Below, one piece after another: positions 4,842-11,173 of a stretch of DNA of 11,173 nt. The position numbers and the translations under genes are program-made. Every line of letters starts with the position of its first letter. Within the stretch, counting starts at the first letter, position 1. Origin of the DNA: DASUBN01 sp036000105. GTDB taxonomy: Bacteria; Pseudomonadota; Gammaproteobacteria; Natronospirales; REEB76. A model generated the notes under the pieces. That model saw nothing but the letters and a program-made list of their open reading frames with translations, did not search any database and was not told the DNA's origin. The stretch lies in contig DASYGE010000005.1 in the NCBI GenBank assembly GCA_036000105.1, positions 1-11,173 of the forward strand. The letters are read 5' to 3'.

Positions 4842-6542
4842 ATGGTCATGACCCTGCGCGCGCGAATCATCCTGGCCGTGGCCCTCCTGGCCGCCGCCTG
4901 GTTCACGGGTCTCGGTCAACGCGACCTGTTCCAGACCGACGAGGGCCGTTACGCCGAGATCCCCCGGGAGATGATCGTGACCGGCGATTGGGTCACCCCA
5001 CGCCTGGATGGTCTCAAGTATTTCGAGAAGCCGCCGCTCCAGTATTGGGCCACCGCCGTTACCTACCAGATCTTCGGTGCTTCCAACGGCAGCTCACGCC
5101 TGTGGACCGCGCTCACGGGCTTCCTCTGCATCCTCATCACGGTATTCGCAGGTGAGCGGCTCTTCGGCCGGCGCGTCGCCTGGTTGGGTGCGTTAACGCT
5201 GCTCGGCAGCGTGTATTTCACCATCATGGGGCACTTCAACACCCTCGACATGGGGGTGTCGTTCTTCATGTGCGGCAGCCTGTTCGCTTTCCTGCTGGCC
5301 ATGGAGGCGGAGGCCCTGAAGGTCCGGCGCGGCTGGATGTACGCCGCCTGGGGTCTCGCCGCGCTCGCTACGCTAAGCAAGGGGCTGGAGGCGGTGGTGT
5401 TGCCCGGCGCGGTGTTCCTGCTCTACGTGCTCATCAAGCGTGATTGGGCGCGTTTCAAGCAGCTGCATTTCTTCGGCGGTCTCCTGATCTATCTCCTGAT
5501 CGCTGCACCCTGGTTCCTGCTGGTGAGCTCGCGCAACCCGGAGTTCCTCCAGTTCTTCTTCATCCATGAGCATCTCGAACGTTTCCTCACCACTGTGCAT
5601 CATCGCGTCGAGCCCTGGTGGTTCTTCATCCCCATCCTGCTGTTCGGCCTCTGGTGCTTCCTGCCGCAGTTCCTGCGTGCGCTGCTGCGGTTCGTGAACC
5701 ATGAACTCGTCATGCGCTATCTGCGCAGGAGTACCGATGCCGTGACCGGAAGCGAGCCTGAGACTGAAAGGGCGACAGGGCGTTTCGACCACGTGCTCTT
5801 CCTGTGGCTCTGGTGCGGGTTCATCTTCCTGTTCTTCTCCCTGTCGGATTCGAAGCTCGGCAGCTACATCCTGCCCATCTTCCCGGCGCTTGCTCTCTTG
5901 CTAGGACGCGAACTCGCGCGCCTGAAGCGTGGCGATGCCATGTTGAGCGCCTTGCTCGCCATCGTGCTGGCCATCACGGCCTTGTGGCAGGCGCCGGAGT
6001 TGCAGCGTCACGGTGGCAAGATACCGGTGGAGCTGTACCAGGCGTTCCTGCCCTGGCTCATGATGGGTAGCGGCGCACTCCTGCTCGCTGCCATCATGGG
6101 ATTCCTGCTCGCATATTTCTCGCGCGTGACTGCGGCGCTCACGCTCCTGGCCGCCGGCATGTTCCTCGCTACCCAGACGGTCTCGGCGGGCGCTCAGGTG
6201 CTCTCACCGGCGTACTCCCAGCACGATCTCGCGCTACAGATGGCACCTTACAGTGCGCCGGGCGTGCCCATCTACAGCCTGAACGATTACCCCCAGTCCC
6301 TGCCTTTCTACCTGGGGCACACCATGACCATCGTGGCTTATCAGGGCGAGCTGGAGTTCGGCATCGGCCGTGAACCTCAGAAGTGGATCCCGGACCTGGA
6401 CGGTTTTGCCGCACAATGGCGCCAAGGTGGCGCGGCGCTCGCGGTGATGCCGCCGGAGACCTACACGAAACTCGCGGCTGAAGGCCTGCCCATGACCGTC
6501 ATCGGCCAGGATCCGAGCCATATTGCAGTGAGGAAACCATGA
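4842..6542 (+). CDS. arnT: ArnT-like lipid A aminoarabinose transferase
   Basis: A 566-residue integral membrane GT83/PMT-family glycosyltransferase, near the usual 550 of ArnT. The first periplasmic loop carries FQTDEGRYAEIPREM (residues 30-44) with the catalytic acidic residues, then GDWVTPRLDGLKYFEKPPLQ, both ArnT hallmarks. About a dozen hydrophobic helices follow, and a soluble C-terminal periplasmic domain begins near 450. It would move Ara4N from undecaprenyl phosphate to lipid A on the periplasmic face. ATG 4842 is chosen; ATG 4848 is an alternative, and neither has a clear ribosome site. The stop overlaps the next start as ATGA. Without the arn neighbours it could only be called a PMT_2 family glycosyltransferase. 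Confidence 0.85.
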   Translation: MVMTLRARIILAVALLAAAWFTGLGQRDLFQTDEGRYAEIPREMIVTGDWVTPRLDGLKYFEKPPLQYWATAVTYQIFGASNGSSRLWTALTGFLCILITVFAGERLFGRRVAWLGALTLLGSVYFTIMGHFNTLDMGVSFFMCGSLFAFLLAMEAEALKVRRGWMYAAWGLAALATLSKGLEAVVLPGAVFLLYVLIKRDWARFKQLHFFGGLLIYLLIAAPWFLLVSSRNPEFLQFFFIHEHLERFLTTVHHRVEPWWFFIPILLFGLWCFLPQFLRALLRFVNHELVMRYLRRSTDAVTGSEPETERATGRFDHVLFLWLWCGFIFLFFSLSDSKLGSYILPIFPALALLLGRELARLKRGDAMLSALLAIVLAITALWQAPELQRHGGKIPVELYQAFLPWLMMGSGALLLAAIMGFLLAYFSRVTAALTLLAAGMFLATQTVSAGAQVLSPAYSQHDLALQMAPYSAPGVPIYSLNDYPQSLPFYLGHTMTIVAYQGELEFGIGREPQKWIPDLDGFAAQWRQGGAALAVMPPETYTKLAAEGLPMTVIGQDPSHIAVRKP

Positions 6543-6910
6543 ATCTCATCAGTTTCTCCCTGGTGCTGACCGGCGTGCTGTTGAATGCCGCAGCCCAGCT
6601 CCTGCTCAAAGCCGGCGTCAAGGACGTGGGTGTCATCAAGCTGGATGCCGCCAATATCTTCTCGGCCAGCATGAAGCTGGCATTTGAGCCCCATATCCTG
6701 GGCGGCCTCGCCTGCTACGTCATCAGCGTGGGGATATGGATCCTCGCGCTCTCGCGGGTGCAGGTGAGCATCGCCTACCCGATGCTGTCTCTGGGTTATG
6801 TGGTCACCGCTTTCATCGCCTGGGCCTTCATGGGTGAGGCGGTGAGTGCGATGCGGATTACTGGCATCGCCGTCATCATCGTCGGCGTGTTCCTGGTCGC
6901 ACGCAGCTGA
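6539..6910 (+). CDS. SMR/EamA-type flippase subunit, ArnE-like
   Basis: A 123-residue protein with four predicted membrane helices (about 3-22, 50-72, 78-97, 102-121) and the IAYPMLSLGYVV motif shared with ArnE and small multidrug-resistance proteins. In E. coli ArnE and ArnF act together to flip undecaprenyl-phosphate-Ara4N. Only one such gene is here, so it may work as a homodimer or its partner is elsewhere. It overlaps arnT by four bases, indicating translational coupling. Confidence 0.82.
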   Translation: MNLISFSLVLTGVLLNAAAQLLLKAGVKDVGVIKLDAANIFSASMKLAFEPHILGGLACYVISVGIWILALSRVQVSIAYPMLSLGYVVTAFIAWAFMGEAVSAMRITGIAVIIVGVFLVARS

Positions 6911-6924
6911 TACAAGGTATATCC

Positions 6925-8052
6925 ATGAGTAGCAACTACCTGCCGTTCACCCGACCGACCCTGGACGACGAGACCATCGCCGGCGTGGTCGAGGTGCTGC
7001 GTTCCGGCTGGATCACCAGCGGTCCCATGGTGGAGAAGTTCGAGAAGGGCCTCACTGAGTATCTCGGCGGCAAGCGCTATCTGCGTACTTACCTGCATGC
7101 CACCGGGGCCATGGAAGAGGCCCTGGTGATGGCCGGCATCGGCCCCGGGGACGAGGTGATCGTGCCCGCCATGACCTTCGCCGCTACCGCCAACGTGGTG
7201 GTGCGGGTGGGGGCCAAGCCCGTGCTGGTGGATGTGGATCTCAAGAGCCGTGCGCTGCTCATGGATCAGGCCGCGGCCGCGGTCACGGGGAAGACCCGTG
7301 CGATCATGCCCGTGCACCTCAACGGTCTCGCCGTGGATCTGGATGCGGTGTATGCCCTCGCAGCCAAGCACAAGTTGCGGGTGATCGAAGATGCGGCCCA
7401 GGCCATCGGCACCGGATACAAGGGCCGCAAGATCGGCTCCTTCGGCGATATCGTGGTCTTCAGCTTCCACGCCAACAAGAACCTCACCACTATCGAAGGT
7501 GCGGCGGTCTCCGTGGCCACGCCGGAAGAGGCTAAGCGCCTGGAAGTGCTGCGCTTCCACGGCATCACCAAGCATCCCGATGGCACCATGGATGTGAGTG
7601 AAGCGGCGAGCAAGCACAACATGACCGACGTGGCCGCCCGGGTGGGCATAGGCCAGCTTGCCCGTCTGGACGAGTTCAACGAGAAGCGCCGCACCCTGGC
7701 TTACCGTTACCTGGAACTCCTGGGTGACGAGGAGCTCGGTGTGGTGCCGACCAGGGGCGATGCGGGCCATAGCTGGCATATGTTCACCCTGTTGCCGCAT
7801 TACAAGAAGTACAACTTGGACCGCACCGGCCTGAAGCAGCGCATGCATGAGAAGGGCATAGGCCTCGGCATCCATTACCAGGCCCTCAACCAGTTCAGCT
7901 TCTATCGCAATATGGGGTATCGTGAGGGCCAGTTCCCCAACGCTGAGCGCATCGGCAGCGAGACCCTGACGCTGCCCCTGTTCCCGACCATGCAGATGTC
8001 CGATGTGGATCGGGTGTGTACGGCCCTGAAAGCCTGTCTCAAAGGTTCCTGA
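6925..8052 (+). CDS. arnB: UDP-Ara4O aminotransferase ArnB (DegT/DnrJ family)
   Basis: A 375-residue PLP-dependent sugar aminotransferase, matching ArnB length. The N-terminus LPFTRPTLDDETIAGVVEVL is typical. The PLP-binding Lys is K185 in FHANKNLTTIEGA, and the Asp contacting the pyridine nitrogen is D156 in VIEDAAQA. HLNGLAVDLD and LGIHYQAL also fit. It would convert UDP-4-keto-pentose to UDP-4-amino-4-deoxy-L-arabinose using glutamate in the cytoplasm. The assignment to ArnB rather than another DegT enzyme rests on the surrounding arn genes. It starts 14 bases after the SMR gene. Confidence 0.87.
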   Translation: MSSNYLPFTRPTLDDETIAGVVEVLRSGWITSGPMVEKFEKGLTEYLGGKRYLRTYLHATGAMEEALVMAGIGPGDEVIVPAMTFAATANVVVRVGAKPVLVDVDLKSRALLMDQAAAAVTGKTRAIMPVHLNGLAVDLDAVYALAAKHKLRVIEDAAQAIGTGYKGRKIGSFGDIVVFSFHANKNLTTIEGAAVSVATPEEAKRLEVLRFHGITKHPDGTMDVSEAASKHNMTDVAARVGIGQLARLDEFNEKRRTLAYRYLELLGDEELGVVPTRGDAGHSWHMFTLLPHYKKYNLDRTGLKQRMHEKGIGLGIHYQALNQFSFYRNMGYREGQFPNAERIGSETLTLPLFPTMQMSDVDRVCTALKACLKGS

Positions 8053-8064
8053 GGGAGTGGACGC

Positions 8065-8253
8065 ATGAGCGAGAAAGCCAAGAAGAAGATCGCCGGCGCA
8101 CCCGAGTTGTCCGTGGGTGAGCAGCGCAAGCTGCGAACGCCCGTGCATGGACAGCACGGGCGGGCTTGCCCGCGAAGCAGAACGCGTAGCGGGGAAGGTG
8201 GCGTCAGCCACCCAGCTTCTGCGGCTTTGATAACTTTAGGGGTTTCCCGATGA
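8065..8253 (+). pseudogene. Truncated arnC 5' copy fused to REP-like block (gene-start echo)
   Basis: A 62-codon frame starting 12 bases after arnB with a GGAG ribosome site. Its N-terminus is Lys-rich and ends with APELSV; the intact arnC start also has APELSV, with four of six codons synonymously different. Immediately after that motif the frame enters a REP-like block of the family seen at the TfoX locus, in the same phase (LRTPVHG here, LRAPVQG there). It ends as ATGA with the ATG of intact arnC at 8250. The homologous segment is short, so the identification leans on the two better-supported loci. Alternatively it is an unrelated small gene. Confidence 0.55.
8115..8231 (+). repeat. REP-like palindromic element C
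   Basis: Same layout as elements A and B: GCCCGTGC (8139-8146) with GCACGGGC (8154-8161), then GGTGGC GTCA GCCACC (8197-8212), followed by CAGCTTCTGCGGCTTTGA, which resembles the right end of element A. The base before hairpin 2 reads GAAG instead of GTAG. It is inserted inside the arn operon between arnB and arnC. Confidence 0.8.
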
Positions 8254-9212
8254 GTCCCGCCAGGCGAAACACGGCACCGGAACTGTCCGTAGTCATCCCT
8301 GTCTATAACGAACAGGATTCCCTCGGCACCCTGTTCAAGCGCATCTATCCCGCGCTGGATGCCTTGAAGCGCAAGTACGAACTCATCTTCGTGGATGACG
8401 GCAGCGCAGACCGCTCCGCCGCCATGTTGCGCGACCAGTTCGGCAAGCGCCAGGATGTCACCCGCGTAGTGCTGCTGCAGAGCAACTTCGGCCAGCACGC
8501 GGCCATACTCGCGGGCTTCCATGCTTCCCGCGGCGAGAAAGTGGTCACCCTGGATGCGGACCTGCAGAACCCGCCGGAGGAGATCGGCAAACTCCTGGTC
8601 AAGATGGACGAGGGCTACGACTACGTGGGCACCATCCGCCGCAGCCGGCATGATGTCTGGTGGCGCAAGAGCGCCTCGCGCATGATGAATCGCCTGCGCG
8701 AGCGCATCACCAAGATCAAGATGACCGACCAGGGCTGCATGCTGCGGGCCTATTCCCGTGACATCATCGACGCCATCAACAGCACCAGCGAGATCAACAC
8801 CTTCATCCCTGCGCTGGCGTATCTGTATTCGCTCAAGCCCGTGGAAGTGACCGTGGAACACGACGAACGGGTAGCGGGGAAGTCCAAGTATTCGCTCTAT
8901 AGCCTCATCCGGCTCAACTTCGATCTCGTCACCGGCTTCTCGGTGGCGCCACTGCAATTGTTCTCCTTCATCGGCGTGATCATCGCCAGCGGCTCGCTGC
9001 TGCTGTTCCTGTTCCTTATCGGTTACCGCATCTTCTATCCGGAAGGCACTGTACAGGGCGTGTTCACCCTGTTCGCTGCCGTGTTCTTCCTGATAGGCAT
9101 CATCCTGTTCGGCATCGGCCTCCTGGGTGAATACATCGGCCGCATCTACCAGGAAGTGCAGCGCCGGCCGCGCTTCCTCATCCGCGCCGTGCTGGAGAAG
9201 GGCAAAAAGTGA
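8250..9212 (+). CDS. arnC: Undecaprenyl-phosphate Ara4FN transferase ArnC
   Basis: A 320-residue GT2-family enzyme (ArnC of E. coli is 322). The GT-A domain begins LSVVIPVYNEQ; nucleotide and metal ligands are VDDGS (48-52) and DAD (102-104). QGCMLRAYSRDI (161-172) matches the ArnC-specific region. Two C-terminal helices (about 237-262 and 271-294) anchor it. It transfers Ara4FN from UDP to undecaprenyl phosphate on the cytoplasmic side. A DPM-like or GtrB-like transferase is the alternative, less likely given neighbours. The start at ATG 8250 overlaps the stop of the upstream fragment as ATGA, and its end overlaps the next gene as GTGA. Confidence 0.88.
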   Translation: MSPARRNTAPELSVVIPVYNEQDSLGTLFKRIYPALDALKRKYELIFVDDGSADRSAAMLRDQFGKRQDVTRVVLLQSNFGQHAAILAGFHASRGEKVVTLDADLQNPPEEIGKLLVKMDEGYDYVGTIRRSRHDVWWRKSASRMMNRLRERITKIKMTDQGCMLRAYSRDIIDAINSTSEINTFIPALAYLYSLKPVEVTVEHDERVAGKSKYSLYSLIRLNFDLVTGFSVAPLQLFSFIGVIIASGSLLLFLFLIGYRIFYPEGTVQGVFTLFAAVFFLIGIILFGIGLLGEYIGRIYQEVQRRPRFLIRAVLEKGKK

Positions 9213-10132
9213 AGAGCGCGGTAGTCTTCGCCTATCACGACGTAGGCGTGCGCTGCCTGTCGGCGCTGCTCGCCCATGGCGTGCGCGTGTCGTTGGTGGT
9301 CACCCATGAGGATGATCCCGGCGAGAACATCTGGTTTGGCAGCGTGAAGCGCCTGGCGGAGCTGCATGGCTTGCCGGTGGCAACCCCCGAAGACCCGAAC
9401 CAGGGTGATCTCGCGGCACGGGTCGAGGCGCTCAAGCCTGATTTCCTGTTCTCCTTCTATTACCGCTTCATGCTGGGGGAGCGCTTCCTCGCGGCCCCGA
9501 AGCACGGCGCCCTCAACATGCACGGCTCGCTGTTGCCGAAGTTCCGCGGCCGCGTGCCGGTGAACTGGGCCGTCATCCACGGCGAGCGCCAGACCGGCGC
9601 CAGCCTGCACTACATGGAGAAGAAGCCCGACGCCGGCGACCTGATAGACCAGCAGGCGGTCCCCATCCTGCCGGATGACACCGCCGGGCAGGTGTTCAAC
9701 AAGGTCACCGTGGCCGCCGAGTGCGTGCTGGACCGCAGCCTGCCGGGGCTCTTGCTCGGCAGCGCGCCGCGCCACAAGCTGGACCTCAAGGCCGGCAGCT
9801 ATTACGGACGTCGCCGTCCCGAGGATGGGCGTATAGACTGGAGTCAGCCGGCCTGGACCGTGCACAATTTGATCCGTGCCGTGGCGCCACCTTATCCGGG
9901 GGCCTTCAGCACCGCTGCCGGCAAGCCCCTCAAGGCGCTGCGCAGCCATTACCCGGATCAGCCGGCCAAGCACGGCAAGCCTACGTTGTATGCCGAAGCC
10001 GGCCGCTGCTACGCCGACTGCGGTGACAGGAAACGCATCGAGATATTGCAACTGGAATGGGATGGTCGGGTCATGGAGGCTGCCGAGTTCGTGCAGCGCC
10101 ATGCCGCCAACCCGTCCCCACTGGGAGAGTGA
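9209..10132 (+). CDS. arnA: UDP-Ara4N formyltransferase (ArnA N-terminal domain as a separate protein)
   Basis: A 307-residue protein equal to residues 1-304 of E. coli ArnA. Catalytic Asn, His and Asp correspond to N103, H105 (GALNMHGSLLPKFRGR) and D141 (KPDAGD), all present. N10-formyl-THF is the expected donor, giving UDP-Ara4FN. GTG 9209 overlaps arnC by four bases. In enteric bacteria this domain is fused to the decarboxylase; here it ends in TGA and the decarboxylase is the next gene, so the pair is a split ArnA. The C-terminal OB-like part (about 205-307) is retained. Confidence 0.88.
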   Translation: MKSAVVFAYHDVGVRCLSALLAHGVRVSLVVTHEDDPGENIWFGSVKRLAELHGLPVATPEDPNQGDLAARVEALKPDFLFSFYYRFMLGERFLAAPKHGALNMHGSLLPKFRGRVPVNWAVIHGERQTGASLHYMEKKPDAGDLIDQQAVPILPDDTAGQVFNKVTVAAECVLDRSLPGLLLGSAPRHKLDLKAGSYYGRRRPEDGRIDWSQPAWTVHNLIRAVAPPYPGAFSTAAGKPLKALRSHYPDQPAKHGKPTLYAEAGRCYADCGDRKRIEILQLEWDGRVMEAAEFVQRHAANPSPLGE

Positions 10133-10134
10133 AC

Positions 10135-11173
10135 GTGAAGAAGATCCTGATCCTGGGCGTGAACGGCTTCATCGGCCATCACCTGAGCAAGCGCATCATC
10201 GAGACCACGGACTGGGAAGTCCACGGCATGGACATGTTCTCGGACAAGGTCTCCGATCTCATGTCCAGTCCGCGCTTCAACTTCTTCGAAGGCGACATCA
10301 CCATCAACCGCGAGTGGGTGGAATACCACGTGCGCAAGTGCGACGTGGTGTTGCCGCTCGTCGCCATCGCCACGCCCGCCACCTATGTTAAGGACCCGCT
10401 GCGGGTCTTCGAGCTCGACTTCGAGGCGAACCTGCCCATCGTGCGCCAGTGCGTGAAGTACAAGAAGCGCGTGCTGTTCCCGTCCACCTCCGAGGTCTAT
10501 GGCATGTGCCGGGATCCGGGTTTCGATCCCTATACCTCGGAACTCATCCTCGGGCCCATCAACAAGCCGCGCTGGATCTATAGCTGCAGCAAGCAGCTCA
10601 TGGACCGCATCATCTGGGCCTACGGCGAGCGGGAAGGCCTGGCTTACACCCTGTTCCGCCCGTTCAACTGGATCGGACCCGGCCTCGATTCCATCTATAC
10701 GCCGAAGGAAGGCAGCTCCCGCGTGGTCACCCAGTTCCTGGGCCATATCGTGCGCGGCGAGACCATCAAGCTGGTGGACGGCGGCGCCCGCAAGCGTGCC
10801 TACACCTACGTGGACGACGGCATCGATGCGCTCATGTCCATCATCGACAACAAAGGCGGCGTTGCAGACAAGCGCATCTACAACATCGGCAACCCCAGGA
10901 ACAGCCATTCCGTGAAGGAACTGGCGGACATGATGCTGAAGATCGCCAACTCCATGCCGGAATACAGCGCCAACGCCAAGAAAGTGAAGCTCCTGGAAGT
11001 GAGCGCCGATGACTATTACGGCAAGGGCTACCAGGACGTGGAGAACCGACTGCCCAGCGTCGAGCACACCCGCAAGGAGCTCGGCTGGGAGCCCAAGGTG
11101 GACATGCAGACCGCGCTGCAGAAGCTGTTCGAGTTCTACCGCGGCGATGTCGGCAAGGCGCGGGAACTGGCGG
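10135..11173 (+). CDS. arnA: UDP-glucuronate decarboxylase (ArnA C-terminal domain), 3' end beyond window
   Basis: An extended SDR enzyme, 346 codons visible and open at the window end; E. coli's domain is about 345 residues, so only a few are missing. The NAD-binding loop is GVNGFIG (8-14). Catalytic residues equivalent to ArnA S433, E434 and R619 are S119-E120 in STSEVYG and R305 in DVENRLPS; Y149-K153 is the SDR pair. It oxidises and decarboxylates UDP-glucuronate to the 4-keto-pentose used by ArnB. GTG 10135 is two bases after the formyltransferase stop, with GGGAGAG upstream. R305 separates it from plain epimerases and UXS-type decarboxylases as an ArnA-type enzyme. Confidence 0.88.
   Translation, partial: MKKILILGVNGFIGHHLSKRIIETTDWEVHGMDMFSDKVSDLMSSPRFNFFEGDITINREWVEYHVRKCDVVLPLVAIATPATYVKDPLRVFELDFEANLPIVRQCVKYKKRVLFPSTSEVYGMCRDPGFDPYTSELILGPINKPRWIYSCSKQLMDRIIWAYGEREGLAYTLFRPFNWIGPGLDSIYTPKEGSSRVVTQFLGHIVRGETIKLVDGGARKRAYTYVDDGIDALMSIIDNKGGVADKRIYNIGNPRNSHSVKELADMMLKIANSMPEYSANAKKVKLLEVSADDYYGKGYQDVENRLPSVEHTRKELGWEPKVDMQTALQKLFEFYRGDVGKARELA

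Noticed and set aside
6796..8211. Minus-strand frame of 471 codons opposite arnB
   Set aside because: Rich in His and Gly, no domain, and fully explained as the shadow of arnB codons.
10009..11067. Minus-strand frame opposite the ArnA decarboxylase
   Set aside because: The plus strand carries a complete SDR enzyme with catalytic residues; the opposite frame has no recognisable features.

Overview
The window (roughly 60% G+C over most of its length, lower over about 740-1130) looks like a chromosomal segment of a gammaproteobacterium. The evidence is an hslR-type S4 gene, an Ara4N lipid A modification cluster with ArnB, ArnC and ArnA-type proteins, a REP-associated (RAYT-like) transposase and GTAG-hairpin repeats. 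The species cannot be named from this.

Layout. (1) 1-1032: the 3' end of a Gly/Ser/Thr-rich protein and a small two-helix membrane protein, both unrecognised; this arm looks like accessory DNA. (2) 1078-2127: a HUH/Y1 transposase with a DnaA-like C-terminal helix-turn-helix, bounded by a 23-bp inverted repeat and preceded by an 18-bp direct repeat. (3) 2200-2890: a terminator-like hairpin, a DNA methyltransferase remnant (start and end joined out of frame), two similar Pho-box-like sites and a dense block of palindromes. (4) 2892-4766: hslR, a Nudix hydrolase and a TfoX N-terminal-domain gene in a tight operon. (5) 4842-11173: a lipid A 4-amino-4-deoxy-L-arabinose pathway in the order ArnT-like transferase, SMR/ArnE-like flippase subunit, ArnB, ArnC, ArnA formyltransferase, ArnA decarboxylase. 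The two ArnA activities are separate genes, and the last runs off the window.

The most unusual feature is a repeated architecture at three unrelated genes. Directly upstream of intact hslR, the intact TfoX-domain gene and intact arnC lie one or two truncated copies of that same gene's 5' end. Each copy runs into a palindrome-rich block, and each fragment stays open through the block and stops within about 12 bases of the next start (ATGA overlaps in two cases). The tfoX and arnC blocks are clearly the same repeat family, inserted in the same reading phase. The fragments differ from the intact gene mainly at synonymous positions. They therefore look like pieces of diverged functional homologues, or peptides under selection, rather than recent slippage copies. 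One TfoX fragment is a visible mosaic of two lineages. I call these 'gene-start echoes'. Whether they arise by RAYT/REP activity, by capture of foreign homologue DNA, or by misassembly of mixed strains cannot be settled from this window.

Functionally, the Arn proteins would make UDP-Ara4FN, transfer it to undecaprenyl phosphate, flip it and attach Ara4N to lipid A, lowering surface negative charge and affinity for cationic peptides. ArnD, the deformylase, is not seen and would be expected just downstream.
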